64,000 bases of DNA, taken from positions 124,001 to 188,000 of the forward strand of contig JAGBTN010000007.1 of NCBI GenBank assembly GCA_017631315.1, written 5' to 3'. This document shows, one piece after another, positions 8,556-17,849 of this stretch. The notes under the pieces were generated by a model. That model worked only from the letters and a program-made list of their open reading frames with translations, was not told where the DNA came from and did not search any database. Origin of the DNA: Bacteroidaceae bacterium (GTDB lineage: Bacteria > Bacteroidota > Bacteroidia > Bacteroidales > Bacteroidaceae). Made by a program: the position numbers and the translations under genes. The number at the start of each line of letters is the position of its first letter. Positions within the stretch are counted from its first letter, which is position 1.

Positions 8556-9092
8556 ATGAATGTTACTAAAACTCCGAATGTCCTATGGAGGCAGGCCAGA
8601 AGTGATGATTTTGATGCAGCCTATACCATTTTGCGCAGTGCAGCAAGAAGGATGGTTCAGCAGGGCCGTCACCAGTGGGATGATAGTTATCCGCAGAAAG
8701 AAGATGTGCAAAACGATATCTTGTTGGCACAGGCCTATGTGTTGGAGTCGGATGAAAAGGTCGTGGCCTATGGTGTAGTCTCATTTGATGGAGAACCAGC
8801 CTACGGCGCACTTTGCGACGGAAAATGGCTAACTCACGGCAGCTATGCGGTGGTGCACCGGATGGCTGTGGATATCGATGAAAGGCGAAGCGGCTTAGGA
8901 ACGTGTTTCTTTGAGAAGGTAGTTGAGATGTGTAAAGAAAGAAATGTATCTTCCATAAAGGTGGATACAAACTATGACAATGTGGAAATGCTTGCATTGC
9001 TGCTGCGCTTAGATTTTCTTTTGTGTGGAAAAGTCTATTATGACAGGGCTGGAGAACGCATAGAACGTCTGGCATTTGAGAAAGTTTTGTAA
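8556..9092 (+). CDS. GNAT family N-acetyltransferase
   Basis: A 178-residue GNAT-fold protein. The acetyl-CoA loop is RRSGLGTCFF near residues 111-120, preceded by the VVHRMAVDIDE strand of motif A, and the C-terminal GKVYYDRAGERIERLAFEK matches the end of the fold. The substrate cannot be told. The start is tight against its promoter. It is followed 51 bp later by an oxidoreductase on the same strand. Coding strand is G/T-rich, unlike the C-rich genes upstream. Confidence 0.85.
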   Translation: MNVTKTPNVLWRQARSDDFDAAYTILRSAARRMVQQGRHQWDDSYPQKEDVQNDILLAQAYVLESDEKVVAYGVVSFDGEPAYGALCDGKWLTHGSYAVVHRMAVDIDERRSGLGTCFFEKVVEMCKERNVSSIKVDTNYDNVEMLALLLRLDFLLCGKVYYDRAGERIERLAFEKVL

Positions 9093-9143
9093 CAATGTGA
9101 AAGTTATTCATTAGGGAATAGGACAAGGAATAAATATAATATT

Positions 9144-10310
9144 ATGAGTAAGAACAGAAGAAAAATCAGAATGGGTATGTTGGGCGGTGGCCCGGCTTCC
9201 TTTATTGGTCCAGTTCATCGCATTGCGGCTAATCTTGACGGACTGATTGAACTTGTTTGCGGATGTTTCAGTTCTGATCCTTCCAAGTCGAAGCAAACCG
9301 GTCTTGAACTTTGTTTGTCGGAAGAACGTGTCTATGCAAGTTATGAAGAAATGATAGAGAAAGAACGCAATCTGCCAGAAGAGGTTCGTATGGATTTCTT
9401 GGCTATTGTAACTCCCAATCATCTTCATTATGCACCGGCAGCGATGGCATTGAGGGCTGGCTTCCACGTGGCTTTGGATAAACCTGTCACATTTTCTCTG
9501 GAAGAGGCTCGCAGCCTGGAGGAAATTGTACGCCAGACAGGAAAACGTTTTCTTCTTACTCATACCTATAGCGGTTATCCTCTTGTAAAAGAAGCGCGAT
9601 ACAGGGTGCAACGAGGCGACCTTGGACGCATCAGAAGAGTTTATGTGGAATATCCGCAAGGTTGGCTTTCGACGGATTGCGCAGCAGAGAATAAGCAGGC
9701 TTCGTGGAGAGTTGATCCGAAACGTTCTGGTCTGGCCGGATGCATGGGCGACATTGGGACACATGCTTTTCATCTGGCATCCTACATTACCGGGCTTGAA
9801 GTGAAAGAGCTTTGTGCCGAACTGAATACTTTTGTGGACAACCGTTTGCTGGACGATGACGGAACAGTGATGATTCGTTACAAAGGTGGCGCCCGTTGCC
9901 TACTTAGTGCTTCGCAGGTTTGTGCCGGTGTGGAAAACGGCCTTTACATCAGGGTGTATGGCGAAAAGGGCGGACTAGAATGGAGACAGGATTCTCCTAA
10001 TACAATGATATTCAGACCCATTGAAGGTGTTGCAGAGATGATTCGCACAAGCACTCCGAGTGTCGTATCGCCGGCTGCCGCCCACAATTCACGGGTTCCT
10101 GGTGGGCATCCAGAAGGTTATATTGATGCCTTTGCCAATCTCTATCGTAACTTTGCACTGACTTTGATGGCAGACATTGCCAATGAAGCGCCAGACGAGT
10201 TGTGCCTGGACTTCCCGAATGTTTGCGACGGGGTGGCCGGTATGCTGTTTGTGCAGAAGGTGGTTGAATCTTCTAAGCAGAATGCTTCTTGGGTGAAGTG
10301 GGAAGACTGA
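9144..10310 (+). CDS. Gfo/Idh/MocA family oxidoreductase
   Basis: A 388-residue NAD(P)-dependent oxidoreductase. The N-terminal Rossmann loop is MGMLGGGPASFIGPVHRIA, the NHLHYAPAAMAL and DKPVTFSLEEA segments are the family signatures (DKP in place of the common EKP), and the C-terminal alpha/beta domain contains GDIGTHAFHLASYI. Such enzymes act on sugars, inositols or their derivatives; the substrate is not evident. It ends 1 bp from the convergent carbonic anhydrase gene with no terminator between them. Confidence 0.9.
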   Translation: MSKNRRKIRMGMLGGGPASFIGPVHRIAANLDGLIELVCGCFSSDPSKSKQTGLELCLSEERVYASYEEMIEKERNLPEEVRMDFLAIVTPNHLHYAPAAMALRAGFHVALDKPVTFSLEEARSLEEIVRQTGKRFLLTHTYSGYPLVKEARYRVQRGDLGRIRRVYVEYPQGWLSTDCAAENKQASWRVDPKRSGLAGCMGDIGTHAFHLASYITGLEVKELCAELNTFVDNRLLDDDGTVMIRYKGGARCLLSASQVCAGVENGLYIRVYGEKGGLEWRQDSPNTMIFRPIEGVAEMIRTSTPSVVSPAAAHNSRVPGGHPEGYIDAFANLYRNFALTLMADIANEAPDELCLDFPNVCDGVAGMLFVQKVVESSKQNASWVKWED

Positions 10311-10311
10311 T

Positions 10312-10854
10312 TTATTCTATTTCCTCCAGCGCACCGGTTTCGGAATCGATAATGAAGCCTCTTACTATTATGTCCTTCGGCACCAACGGATGGGTGCTGA
10401 TGGTGTGAATGGTATTCCGTACAGAAGTTGGCAAATCCTTGAAGCCTTCGAGCCATGTATTGAGGTCTATTCCACACTTACGGATTGTGTCGAGTGTCTT
10501 GTCTGTTATGCCACGGGCTATCATTTCGTGGTGGAAGTGTTCGTAACTCATGTGGCAGGCTCCGCAATGAGAATGTCCTACGACCATGATTTCCTTTACC
10601 CCCAACTCATAGATGGCAACGACAAGGCTGCGCATGGCTGAGTCGAAAGCGGAAATGACCAATCCGCCGGCATTCTTAATAATCTTGGCGTCGCCATTTT
10701 TCAACCCGAGAGCAGCGGGCAAGAGTTCGGTCAGTCTGGTGTCCATGCACGACAATACTGCCAGTTTCTTGTCGGGGTATTTGTCTGTGATGAACTTCTC
10801 ATACTTTTTTTTCTGTACGAATGTCTTGTTATAGGCAATTATATGGTCTATCAT
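10312..10854 (-). CDS. beta-class carbonic anhydrase
   Basis: A 180-residue cytosolic zinc enzyme interconverting CO2 and bicarbonate. Zinc ligands and the catalytic dyad are visible in SCMDTRL (Cys, Asp-Arg) and VVGHSHCGAC (His, Cys). The short form without long insertions resembles the type II (Cab-like) branch. Transcribed toward the oxidoreductase gene from its own promoter. Confidence 0.93.
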   Translation of the reverse strand: MIDHIIAYNKTFVQKKKYEKFITDKYPDKKLAVLSCMDTRLTELLPAALGLKNGDAKIIKNAGGLVISAFDSAMRSLVVAIYELGVKEIMVVGHSHCGACHMSYEHFHHEMIARGITDKTLDTIRKCGIDLNTWLEGFKDLPTSVRNTIHTISTHPLVPKDIIVRGFIIDSETGALEEIE

Positions 10855-10878
10855 GGCATGTATTTATTTTTTTCCACA

Positions 10879-10886
10879 CAAATTTA
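10879..10886 (-). promoter_or_regulatory. -7 promoter element of carbonic anhydrase
   Basis: CAAATTTA on the plus strand is TAAATTTG on the minus strand, 25 bp before the start codon. Confidence 0.6.
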
Positions 10887-10959
10887 GTCATTTTTTGTAA
10901 TGCTTGTACTAAAAAACTCTTCAATACTTTCGAAATGATAATTATTGGACATTTTTTTA

Positions 10960-10967
10960 TAATTTTG
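10960..10967 (+). promoter_or_regulatory. -7 promoter element of the cyclophilin operon
   Basis: TAATTTTG lies about 110 bp before the cyclophilin gene, giving a leader of about 105 nt. Confidence 0.5.
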
Positions 10968-11076
10968 TGCAAAAATTATGTTAGATGCTGCATGATGCAG
11001 GCTTAAATGAAGGATAAAAAGAAGTTTTTCGGAGCGTGATGTTCCGTAGAGACTTCGCAAAAAACAAATAACGACT

Positions 11077-11805
11077 ATGAAGGTAAAGATTCAGACTATG
11101 TTTGGCGACATTGTTGTTCGCCTATACGACGAGACACCTATCCACCGTGATAATTTCTTGAAGTTGGTCCAAGAGGGTTATTATGATGGCACACTCTTCC
11201 ACCGTGTGATAAAGGATTTCATGATTCAGGGCGGCGACCCGGACTCTAAGGGTGCTCCTGCCGGAAAGATGCTTGGTGTGGGCGGACCGGACTATACGCT
11301 CGAAGCGGAGATTAAGGACGAGCTGTTCCACAAACGAGGTGCTTTGGCTGCTGCGCGTCAGGGCGACGAGGTGAATCCGGAGCGCCGCAGTAGCGGTTCG
11401 CAATTCTACATTGTTTGGGGACAGGTGTATAACGAGGGCCAGATGCGTCAGTTTGCAAAACAGATGAGGATGCAGAAGGTTCAGGCTGAGTTTAATGCCC
11501 TTGCCGGCAGGCATCATGCGGAAATCATGCAGATGCGCAGGGACAGAAATCGTGCCGGGCTGCAGGAACTGCAAGACAAACTGGTTGCTGAGGCGGAGAA
11601 AAAGGTCGGGAAAGACGGTATGACGGACGAGCAGATGGCGATATACTCTACGGTGGGCGGCACGCCTCACCTCGATGGGCAATACACTGTGTTCGGCGAA
11701 GTTGAGGAAGGCCTTGAGGTGGTAGAGATGATACAGAGTTCGGCGACAGGACGTGGCGACAGGCCTGTGGATGATATTGAAATGAAAATGTTGGTTATTG
11801 AATAG
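11077..11805 (+). CDS. cyclophilin-type peptidyl-prolyl cis-trans isomerase with helical insertion
   Basis: A 242-residue cyclophilin without a signal peptide. The core is intact: FLKLVQEGYYDGTLFHRVIKDFMIQGGDP, then GSQFYIVWG, and at the end HLDGQYTVFGEV and GLEVVEMIQ. Between GSQFYIVWG and the HLDGQYT block lies a charged, helix-forming insertion of about 75 residues (roughly 113-188) not present in minimal cyclophilins. First gene of a three-gene operon; the thioesterase starts 1 bp after its stop. Confidence 0.93.
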   Translation: MKVKIQTMFGDIVVRLYDETPIHRDNFLKLVQEGYYDGTLFHRVIKDFMIQGGDPDSKGAPAGKMLGVGGPDYTLEAEIKDELFHKRGALAAARQGDEVNPERRSSGSQFYIVWGQVYNEGQMRQFAKQMRMQKVQAEFNALAGRHHAEIMQMRRDRNRAGLQELQDKLVAEAEKKVGKDGMTDEQMAIYSTVGGTPHLDGQYTVFGEVEEGLEVVEMIQSSATGRGDRPVDDIEMKMLVIE

Positions 11806-11806
11806 T

Positions 11807-12181
11807 ATGTTGGGAATAGGGCTGAAGCACACGAGTGAGCAGACGGTAAGCGAGGCTTTGACTGCCATGCAGATGGGTTCGGGCGACTTGCCTGTCTTTG
11901 CCACTCCTGCCATGATGGCACTGATGGAGAATGCTGCCATGATGGCTGTCGCTAACGAGTTGCCGGAAGGCTGTACGACTGTGGGCGGGCATATAGAATC
12001 CTCACATCTGCGACCGTCGAAGGTTGGCGAGAAGGTTTCTGCCGTTGCCGAAGTCACGAAGGTCGACGGTAAGAAGATTGAGTTCAAGGTGGCTGCATAC
12101 TCGGGCGAGACACTGCTTGGCGAGGGCACACACCTGCGGTTTGTTGTTGACAAAGAGAAGTTTATTTCAAAACTCGGATAG
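11807..12181 (+). CDS. hotdog-fold thioesterase (FlK-like)
   Basis: A 124-residue protein. FATPAMMALMENAAMMAV is the hallmark of the fluoroacetyl-CoA-thioesterase-like hotdog family, followed by TVGGHIESSHLRPSKVGEKV. In Bacteroidetes these are usually annotated as thioesterase family proteins acting on unknown acyl-CoAs. The ATG at 11807 follows the previous stop by one base; an upstream in-frame TTG at 11798 is less likely. Confidence 0.85.
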   Translation: MLGIGLKHTSEQTVSEALTAMQMGSGDLPVFATPAMMALMENAAMMAVANELPEGCTTVGGHIESSHLRPSKVGEKVSAVAEVTKVDGKKIEFKVAAYSGETLLGEGTHLRFVVDKEKFISKLG

Positions 12182-12184
12182 CAT

Positions 12185-12688
12185 ATGAGAAGAACTGTTA
12201 TTGCCTCGTTTCTGATTGCGCTCGTTGCCATGACGGTGAGCGCACAGGCACCACTGAAGAAAGTCTACGACGAAAACATAAATCCCCTCAAGCAGATTGA
12301 CCAGGCTGTTGGCAAAGCAAAGTCCGAAGGCAAGTTCGTCATCTGCCAACTGGGCGGCAACTGGTGTCCCTGGTGCCTGCGTTTCGCAGATTTCATCACC
12401 AACGACACGACCATCAGCCAAGTCGTGGAAGAGAATTTCGTCTATATCCACGTGAACTACAACCCCAGAAAGCAGGAGGGAGAAGAGAAGATGCAGCAGG
12501 CTAAGAAGGTGCTGCAACGCTTGAACAACCCTGGGCGCTTCGGTTTTCCCGTCTTCGTAGTGCTCAACAGCGAAGGGAAAGTCCTGCACATTCAGGACTC
12601 CAGTTTCCTGGAAGAAGGCAAAAGCTACAACCAGGAGAAAGTACTGCGCTTCCTCAAGAACTGGACGCCAGGAGCCGTTGCCCAATAG
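12185..12688 (+). CDS. exported thioredoxin-family protein (CPWC motif)
   Basis: A 167-residue protein with a signal peptide (RRTVIASFLIALVAMTVSAQA) and a thioredoxin-like domain. The redox motif is WCPWC near residues 59-63 in CQLGGNWCPWCLRFADF, typical of periplasmic thioredoxin_7-type proteins. The later FGFPVFVVLN gives the cis-proline position. It starts 3 bp after the thioesterase stop, so the three genes are likely one operon. Probably handles thiols in the periplasm; partner unknown. Confidence 0.88.
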   Translation: MRRTVIASFLIALVAMTVSAQAPLKKVYDENINPLKQIDQAVGKAKSEGKFVICQLGGNWCPWCLRFADFITNDTTISQVVEENFVYIHVNYNPRKQEGEEKMQQAKKVLQRLNNPGRFGFPVFVVLNSEGKVLHIQDSSFLEEGKSYNQEKVLRFLKNWTPGAVAQ

Positions 12689-12703
12689 CGTAGTGATACA
12701 TAG

Positions 12704-12733
12704 AAAAAGGTGAGTTCGCGAGCTCACCTTTTT
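12704..12733 (+). terminator. intrinsic terminator of the cyclophilin operon
   Basis: AAAAAGGTGAG (12704-12714) pairs with CTCACCTTTTT (12723-12733), followed by CTTTTTG. Confidence 0.88.
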
Positions 12734-12851
12734 CTTTTTGTCTCATGCCCAACAATGCCCCACCCTCTTGCAGGTTGCTTCGGAAGACAATGAATGCTAT
12801 ATATTATAATGTGTAAAAGGAGTCGAACAAACACCCCCTGCAAGGGAGAAA

Positions 12852-12983
12852 AACATCTACTGCCTAATTGGCCGACAAGGCAGTAGATGTTGCCCGAAAA
12901 GGTTAACCTATTTGGCCAATTAGGCAGTAGATGTTTTCCGATGCTGCACAGCACGTGCAGTTGCACTACACGTGCGTCTGGCT
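12852..12983. repeat. 22-bp palindromic unit array (homologous to the one at 32405)
   Basis: Four consecutive 22-bp units start at 12852, 12874, 12896 and 12918, each ending in GCC, CCC or TCC. Unit 1 holds AACATCTACTGCC, units 2 and 4 hold its reverse complement, and unit 3 holds GGTTAACC at 12901-12908. Weaker units with CACGTGCAG and ACACGTGC cores continue at 12940 and 12962, running into the end of trmB (stop at 12966-12968). Unit 1 can pair with unit 2 or, for a full 22 bp, with the end of unit 3 plus unit 4. Confidence 0.88.
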
Positions 12984-13736
12984 GCCGCTGCGCTTCTCGC
13001 GGCTGTACGAACGGTACTCGTCGAGCGGAATCTCCACATTCGGTTCCTCCAGAAGCACATCCTTATACAGGCGGAAGCACAGATATTTGATATCGATGCC
13101 ACGCGCACGCCACATACTCTCGTAGTACGTCTGAATGGAAGAAGCACAGGCTATCTCCTCGCCTTCCACAGACATGCCGTACAAGTCGCGCGTCTTTACC
13201 ACCGGCTCTATGCTGTTTGCAAGAAGCAACTCCTCGGTGTAAGTGAAAAGGAAGTTGGAGTCCGTCTTAAGATGGACAAGCCCGCCGTCGCAAAGGAACT
13301 GACGATAGCGTTCCAGAAAGTAAGTGCTGGTGAGCCGCTTGGTGACCTTCTTCATCTGAGGATCAGAGAATGTCAGCCAAATCTCGCTCACCTCGCCCGG
13401 AGCAAAGAAACGCTGTATGAACTCAATATTCGTGCGCAGGAAGCCAACATTCCTCATGCCGCTCTGCAAAGCCTCCTTGGCTCCCGTCCACATACGCGCA
13501 CCCTTAATGTCGACACCAATGAAGTTCTTGTCGGGCATCTGCCTTCCAAGACCCACAGTATACTCGCCGCGGCCACAGCCCAGCTCAAGCACAATAGGAT
13601 TATCGTTGTGGAAAAAGTCCTCGTGCCAACGGCCACGCAAAGGAAACTCCTCCTGCATAACAGCCGCCATAGGACACTCAACCACAAGCGGATTCTCAGC
13701 CATTTCGGCAAACTTGGCAAGCTTTCCCTTTCCCAT
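12966..13736 (-). CDS. trmB: tRNA (guanine-N7-)-methyltransferase
   Basis: A 256-residue SAM-dependent enzyme that makes m7G46 in tRNA. Motif I is [17 protein letters not shown] near residues 48-64, followed by [12 protein letters not shown] and the TrmB-specific [15 protein letters not shown] stretch. The start codon overlaps the stop of the upstream gene (TAATG), implying translational coupling. The last residues (GSQTHV) are encoded inside a 22-bp repeat array, so the C-terminus may have been altered by it. Confidence 0.94.
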   Translation of the reverse strand: MGKGKLAKFAEMAENPLVVECPMAAVMQEEFPLRGRWHEDFFHNDNPIVLELGCGRGEYTVGLGRQMPDKNFIGVDIKGARMWTGAKEALQSGMRNVGFLRTNIEFIQRFFAPGEVSEIWLTFSDPQMKKVTKRLTSTYFLERYRQFLCDGGLVHLKTDSNFLFTYTEELLLANSIEPVVKTRDLYGMSVEGEEIACASSIQTYYESMWRARGIDIKYLCFRLYKDVLLEEPNVEIPLDEYRSYSREKRSGSQTHV

Positions 13737-14611
13737 TACTTTTCGTAAACAAAGTGAGTAGTACCTATATTCTGGCCATCGGCAAAGATATCCACACGAT
13801 AATCACCGGCACTCAATGCCTCGGCCACATCCCAATAAACAACAACACTCTGCTCCTCGCCCGTGTACTCAATATCCTTACGGATACTATACTCAAGCTG
13901 ACGGTTCTCATAAGCAAAGGTTCCACCCTTGGAAAGCACATCGCCCGTAGGCGTTATGATGCGGACATAAAGGCTGCGGATGCCGGTGGCAGTGGTAACA
14001 TTGCGGGCAATGGTAAAGCCAATGACAAACTTCTTCACATCCTTTATCTTCTTGGCCGCCTTGCCCCGCTTGTTACGACCCTCGGCATAAATGCCCGTCG
14101 CATCGAGCTGACTGGCAATAGCCACCTTGTCGGAAAGCGTCTCATTCTCGCTCGAAAGGTTGGAGATGTGCTGACGCGCCTGCTGGTTCTGCGTCTTCAA
14201 ATTGGAATTCTCCTGAGCCAACGCCTCGTTCATGCGGTTGAGCGAGTCAATCTGCAAAACGTAACTGCGCAAAACCTCGCGCAAAGTAGCAAGTTCCCGC
14301 TTCAAACGCATAATTTCAGCAGCATCACTGCTCTTTACACGTTTCAACTCCTCCAGCAACTCCTCGGTGCGCTTCTGCTCCATCTCAAGCTGAGCCACAA
14401 GCGAATCGTTGTTGATTTGCATCTTCATCTCATTGTACTGCATGGCAAACTGCTCATACTCATTCTCCATCTCACGCTTGTCCATCTCTACAAGTTCCAG
14501 CATTTGCTTGCTCTCCAGCATCTGCTCGCGCATCGAGTAAAGAAGAAAACCAATAACGAGAACAACAACGGCCACCACCGCACCAAGTATAAACTTCGTT
14601 TTCTTATCCAT
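13736..14611 (-). CDS. single-span membrane protein with long coiled coil
   Basis: A 291-residue protein of unknown function. Residues 6-26 form one transmembrane helix ([20 protein letters not shown]), followed by about 130 residues of charged coiled coil ([19 protein letters not shown] and so on) and a C-terminal beta-rich domain of about 100 residues ([18 protein letters not shown] to the end). The ATG at 14611 is preferred because it lies 38 bp after a good promoter and fits the N-in topology. It is coupled to trmB by a 1-bp overlap. Confidence 0.7.
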   Translation of the reverse strand: MDKKTKFILGAVVAVVVLVIGFLLYSMREQMLESKQMLELVEMDKREMENEYEQFAMQYNEMKMQINNDSLVAQLEMEQKRTEELLEELKRVKSSDAAEIMRLKRELATLREVLRSYVLQIDSLNRMNEALAQENSNLKTQNQQARQHISNLSSENETLSDKVAIASQLDATGIYAEGRNKRGKAAKKIKDVKKFVIGFTIARNVTTATGIRSLYVRIITPTGDVLSKGGTFAYENRQLEYSIRKDIEYTGEEQSVVVYWDVAEALSAGDYRVDIFADGQNIGTTHFVYEK

Positions 14612-14649
14612 TTTATTCAGCTTTATTATCCTATTTATGTTTTCGAAGG

Positions 14650-14657
14650 CAAAGGTA
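14650..14657 (-). promoter_or_regulatory. -7 promoter element of the coiled-coil protein / trmB operon
   Basis: CAAAGGTA on the plus strand reads TACCTTTG on the minus strand. Confidence 0.72.
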
Positions 14658-15041
14658 CGAAAAAAAAGAAACATGAAGAATAAAGAACCCATAATTATTT
14701 CGCCTCTGCACACACGAACACACAGACAACACCCTCACAAAGCAACACCAGTCACATCGGAACACATCTTCCCATACAAATCCTCCACAAACATAAATAA
14801 CATCTGAAAAATCCAACACATAAAAAGCATTCACATCACACCTAATGCGCTGAAAATCTAATCGAAACAATCAAACAATTTTCACTTTTGGAAAACTTTT
14901 TGCCTAACAAAATATCGCTTTACGCTGATATACAGCACATTAACACACCGAAATGGAAAACATTTATTTAAACCAAATGAAAAAGAAACCTAAAATTGGA
15001 AAGTTTTTCCGTTTTTGCTTGCAGGGTTATACGCTTTTACC
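14658..15041. other. divergent intergenic region upstream of nrdD
   Basis: About 380 bp of AT-rich sequence between divergent promoters. No gene seen. A small palindrome, GGAAAGTTTTTCC at 14998-15010, lies at about -45 to -57 of nrdD and could be a regulator site; the related string TGGAAAACTTTTTGCC occurs near 14888. Confidence 0.4.
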
Positions 15042-15049
15042 TATCTTTG
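15042..15049 (+). promoter_or_regulatory. -7 promoter element of nrdDG
   Basis: TATCTTTG lies 37 bp before the nrdD start codon. Confidence 0.75.
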
Positions 15050-15086
15050 CACAGCAAACAAGAAAACAAACTAAAACACTACAGAC

Positions 15087-17294
15087 ATGATACAAACAGT
15101 CAAAAAAAGAGACGGACGCACCGTAGGCTTCAACGACCAGAAGATATGCGCAGCCATCCGTAAAGCAATGCTCACCACCGAGGAGGGCGAAGACAACGTG
15201 CTCATACAGCAGATCGCCGACCGCATCTCCATGAAAGGCAAAAGCCAAATGACCGTGGAAGAAATCCAGGACATGGTGGAAAACGAGCTCATGAAGAGCT
15301 CCAGAAAAGACGTAGCAAAAGCCTATATCAAGTATCGTAACCAGCGAAGCGTAGCTCGCAAAGCAAAAACACGCGACATTTTCCTTGAAATCATTAATAT
15401 AAAAAATAATGATGTCACACGCGAAAACGCCAACATGAATGCCGACACACCTGCAGGCATGATGATGAAATTCGCAAGCGAAACAACAAAGCCCTTCGTG
15501 GACGATTTCCTGCTCAGCGAAAGTGCTCGCGAAGCCGTACAAGGCAACTACCTTCACATCCACGATAAGGATTACTATCCCACCAAATCGCTCACCTGCG
15601 TGCAGCATCCCCTCGACCACATTCTCAAATATGGCTTCCAGGCAGGACACGGCGAAAGCCGCCCCGCCAAGCGCATCGAAACAGCCAGCATCTTGGGTTG
15701 CATCAGCATGGAGACCGTCCAAAACGAGATGCACGGCGGTCAGGCTATCCCCGCTTTCGACTTCTATTTGGCACCCTTCGTACGCTCTTCATACATCGAA
15801 GAAGTAAAAGTTCTCGAAGACCTCAATGCCGAAGACTATAGCGAACTTTACAACGCACCCATCGACGACTACCTGAACATTCCTCTCGATGGTCTACAGG
15901 GACGCGAACGCATCAAGCAACACGCCATCAATAAAACCGTTGGACGCGTACACCAAGCCATGGAAGCATTCATACACAACATGAATACAATCCACAGCCG
16001 CGGTGGCAACCAAGTTGTATTCTCAAGCATCAACTACGGAACCGACACCAGTGCAGAAGGCCGCTGCATCATTCGCGAGATACTCCGCAGCACCTACGAA
16101 GGCGTAGGCAATGGCGAAACAGCCATCTTCCCCATACAAATATGGAAAAAGAAACGTGGCGTAAGCTATTTGCCAGAAGACCGCAACTACGACCTGTACA
16201 AGTATGCATGCAAAGTAACTGCACGTCGTTTCTTCCCCAACTTTGTTAATCTTGACACACCCTTCAACTTCAACGAGAATTGGAAGGCAGAAGACCCCGA
16301 ACGCTACAAGTGGGAAGTTGCCACAATGGGCTGTCGTACCCGCGTATTCGAGAACCGTTTCGGCCCCAAAACAAGTATCGGACGCGGCAACCTCAGCTTC
16401 TCTACAATGAACATTGTACGCCTCGCCACCGAATGCATGGGAATAGAGAACAAGCAGGAACGTATCGATGCATTCTTCGCCAAGCTCGATCACCTGCTTG
16501 AAGTTACTGCACAGCAGTTGCACGACCGCTTTGAGTTCCAGAAGACTGCCTTTGCTAAGCAGTTCCCACTCCTCATGAAAGGCCTGTGGCTTGGCAGTGA
16601 GAATCTCGGTGCCAATGAAACTATTGCCCCCGTCATCAATCAGGGCACACTCGGCATTGGCTTCATTGGTCTGGCCGAATGCCTGATTGCCTTGGTTGGC
16701 AAGCACCACGGCGAAAGCGAAGAAGCACAGGAACTCGGCCTGAAGATTGTGACCTATATGCGCGACAGGGCCAATGAGTTCAGCGAGCGCTACCAACATA
16801 ATTACAGTATTTTGGGTACTCCTGCAGAAGGTCTTGCAGGTCGTTTCACCAAGCGCGACCGTGAGAAGTTCGGCATTCTGCCCGGCATTACAGACCGCGA
16901 CTACTACACAAACTCCAATCATGTACCGGTTTATTTCCACTGCTCTGCATTGCACAAGGCACAAGTGGAGGCCCCTTATCACGAACTCACACGCGGCGGA
17001 CACATCTTCTATGTGGAGATTGACGGAGATGCCACTCACAACCCCGAAGCTGTGATGAGCATCGTGGACATGATGGACAAATACAACATCGGATACGGCA
17101 GTGTCAACCACACCCGCAACCGCTGCATGGATTGCGGCTATGAAAACGCAGAAAAGACGATGGACACTTGCCCCAAGTGCGGCAGCACCAACATTGACCG
17201 CCTGCAACGCATTACCGGTTATCTCGTTGGCACTACCGACCGATGGAACAAGGCGAAGCTCGCAGAGCTCAATGACCGCATAGTACATGATTAA
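15087..17294 (+). CDS. nrdD: anaerobic ribonucleoside-triphosphate reductase
   Basis: A 735-residue class III ribonucleotide reductase, the oxygen-sensitive glycyl-radical enzyme that makes dNTPs anaerobically. An ATP-cone domain occupies about residues 1-90 (VKKRDGRTVGFNDQKICAAI), followed by the ten-stranded barrel with HIHDKDYYPTKSLTCVQHPL. The C-terminal zinc site is CMDCGYE...CPKCG and the glycyl-radical loop is RITGYLVGTTDRWN. Its stop overlaps the start of nrdG by 8 bp. Confidence 0.97.
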   Translation: MIQTVKKRDGRTVGFNDQKICAAIRKAMLTTEEGEDNVLIQQIADRISMKGKSQMTVEEIQDMVENELMKSSRKDVAKAYIKYRNQRSVARKAKTRDIFLEIINIKNNDVTRENANMNADTPAGMMMKFASETTKPFVDDFLLSESAREAVQGNYLHIHDKDYYPTKSLTCVQHPLDHILKYGFQAGHGESRPAKRIETASILGCISMETVQNEMHGGQAIPAFDFYLAPFVRSSYIEEVKVLEDLNAEDYSELYNAPIDDYLNIPLDGLQGRERIKQHAINKTVGRVHQAMEAFIHNMNTIHSRGGNQVVFSSINYGTDTSAEGRCIIREILRSTYEGVGNGETAIFPIQIWKKKRGVSYLPEDRNYDLYKYACKVTARRFFPNFVNLDTPFNFNENWKAEDPERYKWEVATMGCRTRVFENRFGPKTSIGRGNLSFSTMNIVRLATECMGIENKQERIDAFFAKLDHLLEVTAQQLHDRFEFQKTAFAKQFPLLMKGLWLGSENLGANETIAPVINQGTLGIGFIGLAECLIALVGKHHGESEEAQELGLKIVTYMRDRANEFSERYQHNYSILGTPAEGLAGRFTKRDREKFGILPGITDRDYYTNSNHVPVYFHCSALHKAQVEAPYHELTRGGHIFYVEIDGDATHNPEAVMSIVDMMDKYNIGYGSVNHTRNRCMDCGYENAEKTMDTCPKCGSTNIDRLQRITGYLVGTTDRWNKAKLAELNDRIVHD

Positions 17295-17787
17295 CGTTCT
17301 CCAAATCTTGCACGACACCACAGTAGATGGACCGGGCTTCCGCACGAGCATCTACTGTGCTGGCTGTCGACACAAATGCCCAGGCTGCCATAATCCGCAG
17401 TCATGGGCATTTGGTGCCGGTAAAAACATGGGCACCGACGAGTTGCTACAAGAGATACTTGACGACCCTTTTGCTGATGTCACTTTTACCGGCGGCGACC
17501 CTTTCTTCCAGGCAGAAGGTTTTGCTGAACTGGCAAAGTGCATCAAGGAGAAATCGAAGAAGACCATTTGGTGCTACACAGGTTTTCTTTTTGAGGACTT
17601 GTTGCACAACGATGCGGCGCAACGCCTGCTGAAGTATGTTGATGTTCTCGTGGACGGGCCTTTCGTTCAGGCTTTGCGAGACGAGGATTTGCTCTTCAGA
17701 GGCAGTAGCAATCAGCGGCTCATTGATGTTCCGCGTTCTATGAAAGAGGGTTGCATCGTGCTATGGCAAAGGGAAGAGCCGTTATGA
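17287..17787 (+). CDS. nrdG: anaerobic ribonucleotide reductase activating protein
   Basis: A 166-residue radical SAM activase that installs the glycyl radical on NrdD. The cluster motif is CRHKCPGC near residues 26-33, preceded by DGPGFRTSIYC as in the family, and TFTGGDPFFQ gives the GGDP SAM-binding segment. Overlaps nrdD by 8 bp, so translation is coupled. Confidence 0.95.
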   Translation: MINVLQILHDTTVDGPGFRTSIYCAGCRHKCPGCHNPQSWAFGAGKNMGTDELLQEILDDPFADVTFTGGDPFFQAEGFAELAKCIKEKSKKTIWCYTGFLFEDLLHNDAAQRLLKYVDVLVDGPFVQALRDEDLLFRGSSNQRLIDVPRSMKEGCIVLWQREEPL

Positions 17788-17849
17788 TTCGGGAATCTGC
17801 CCTATGCTTTTGTACTTATAATTCTTAATTTTTAATTCTCTATTCCCTC

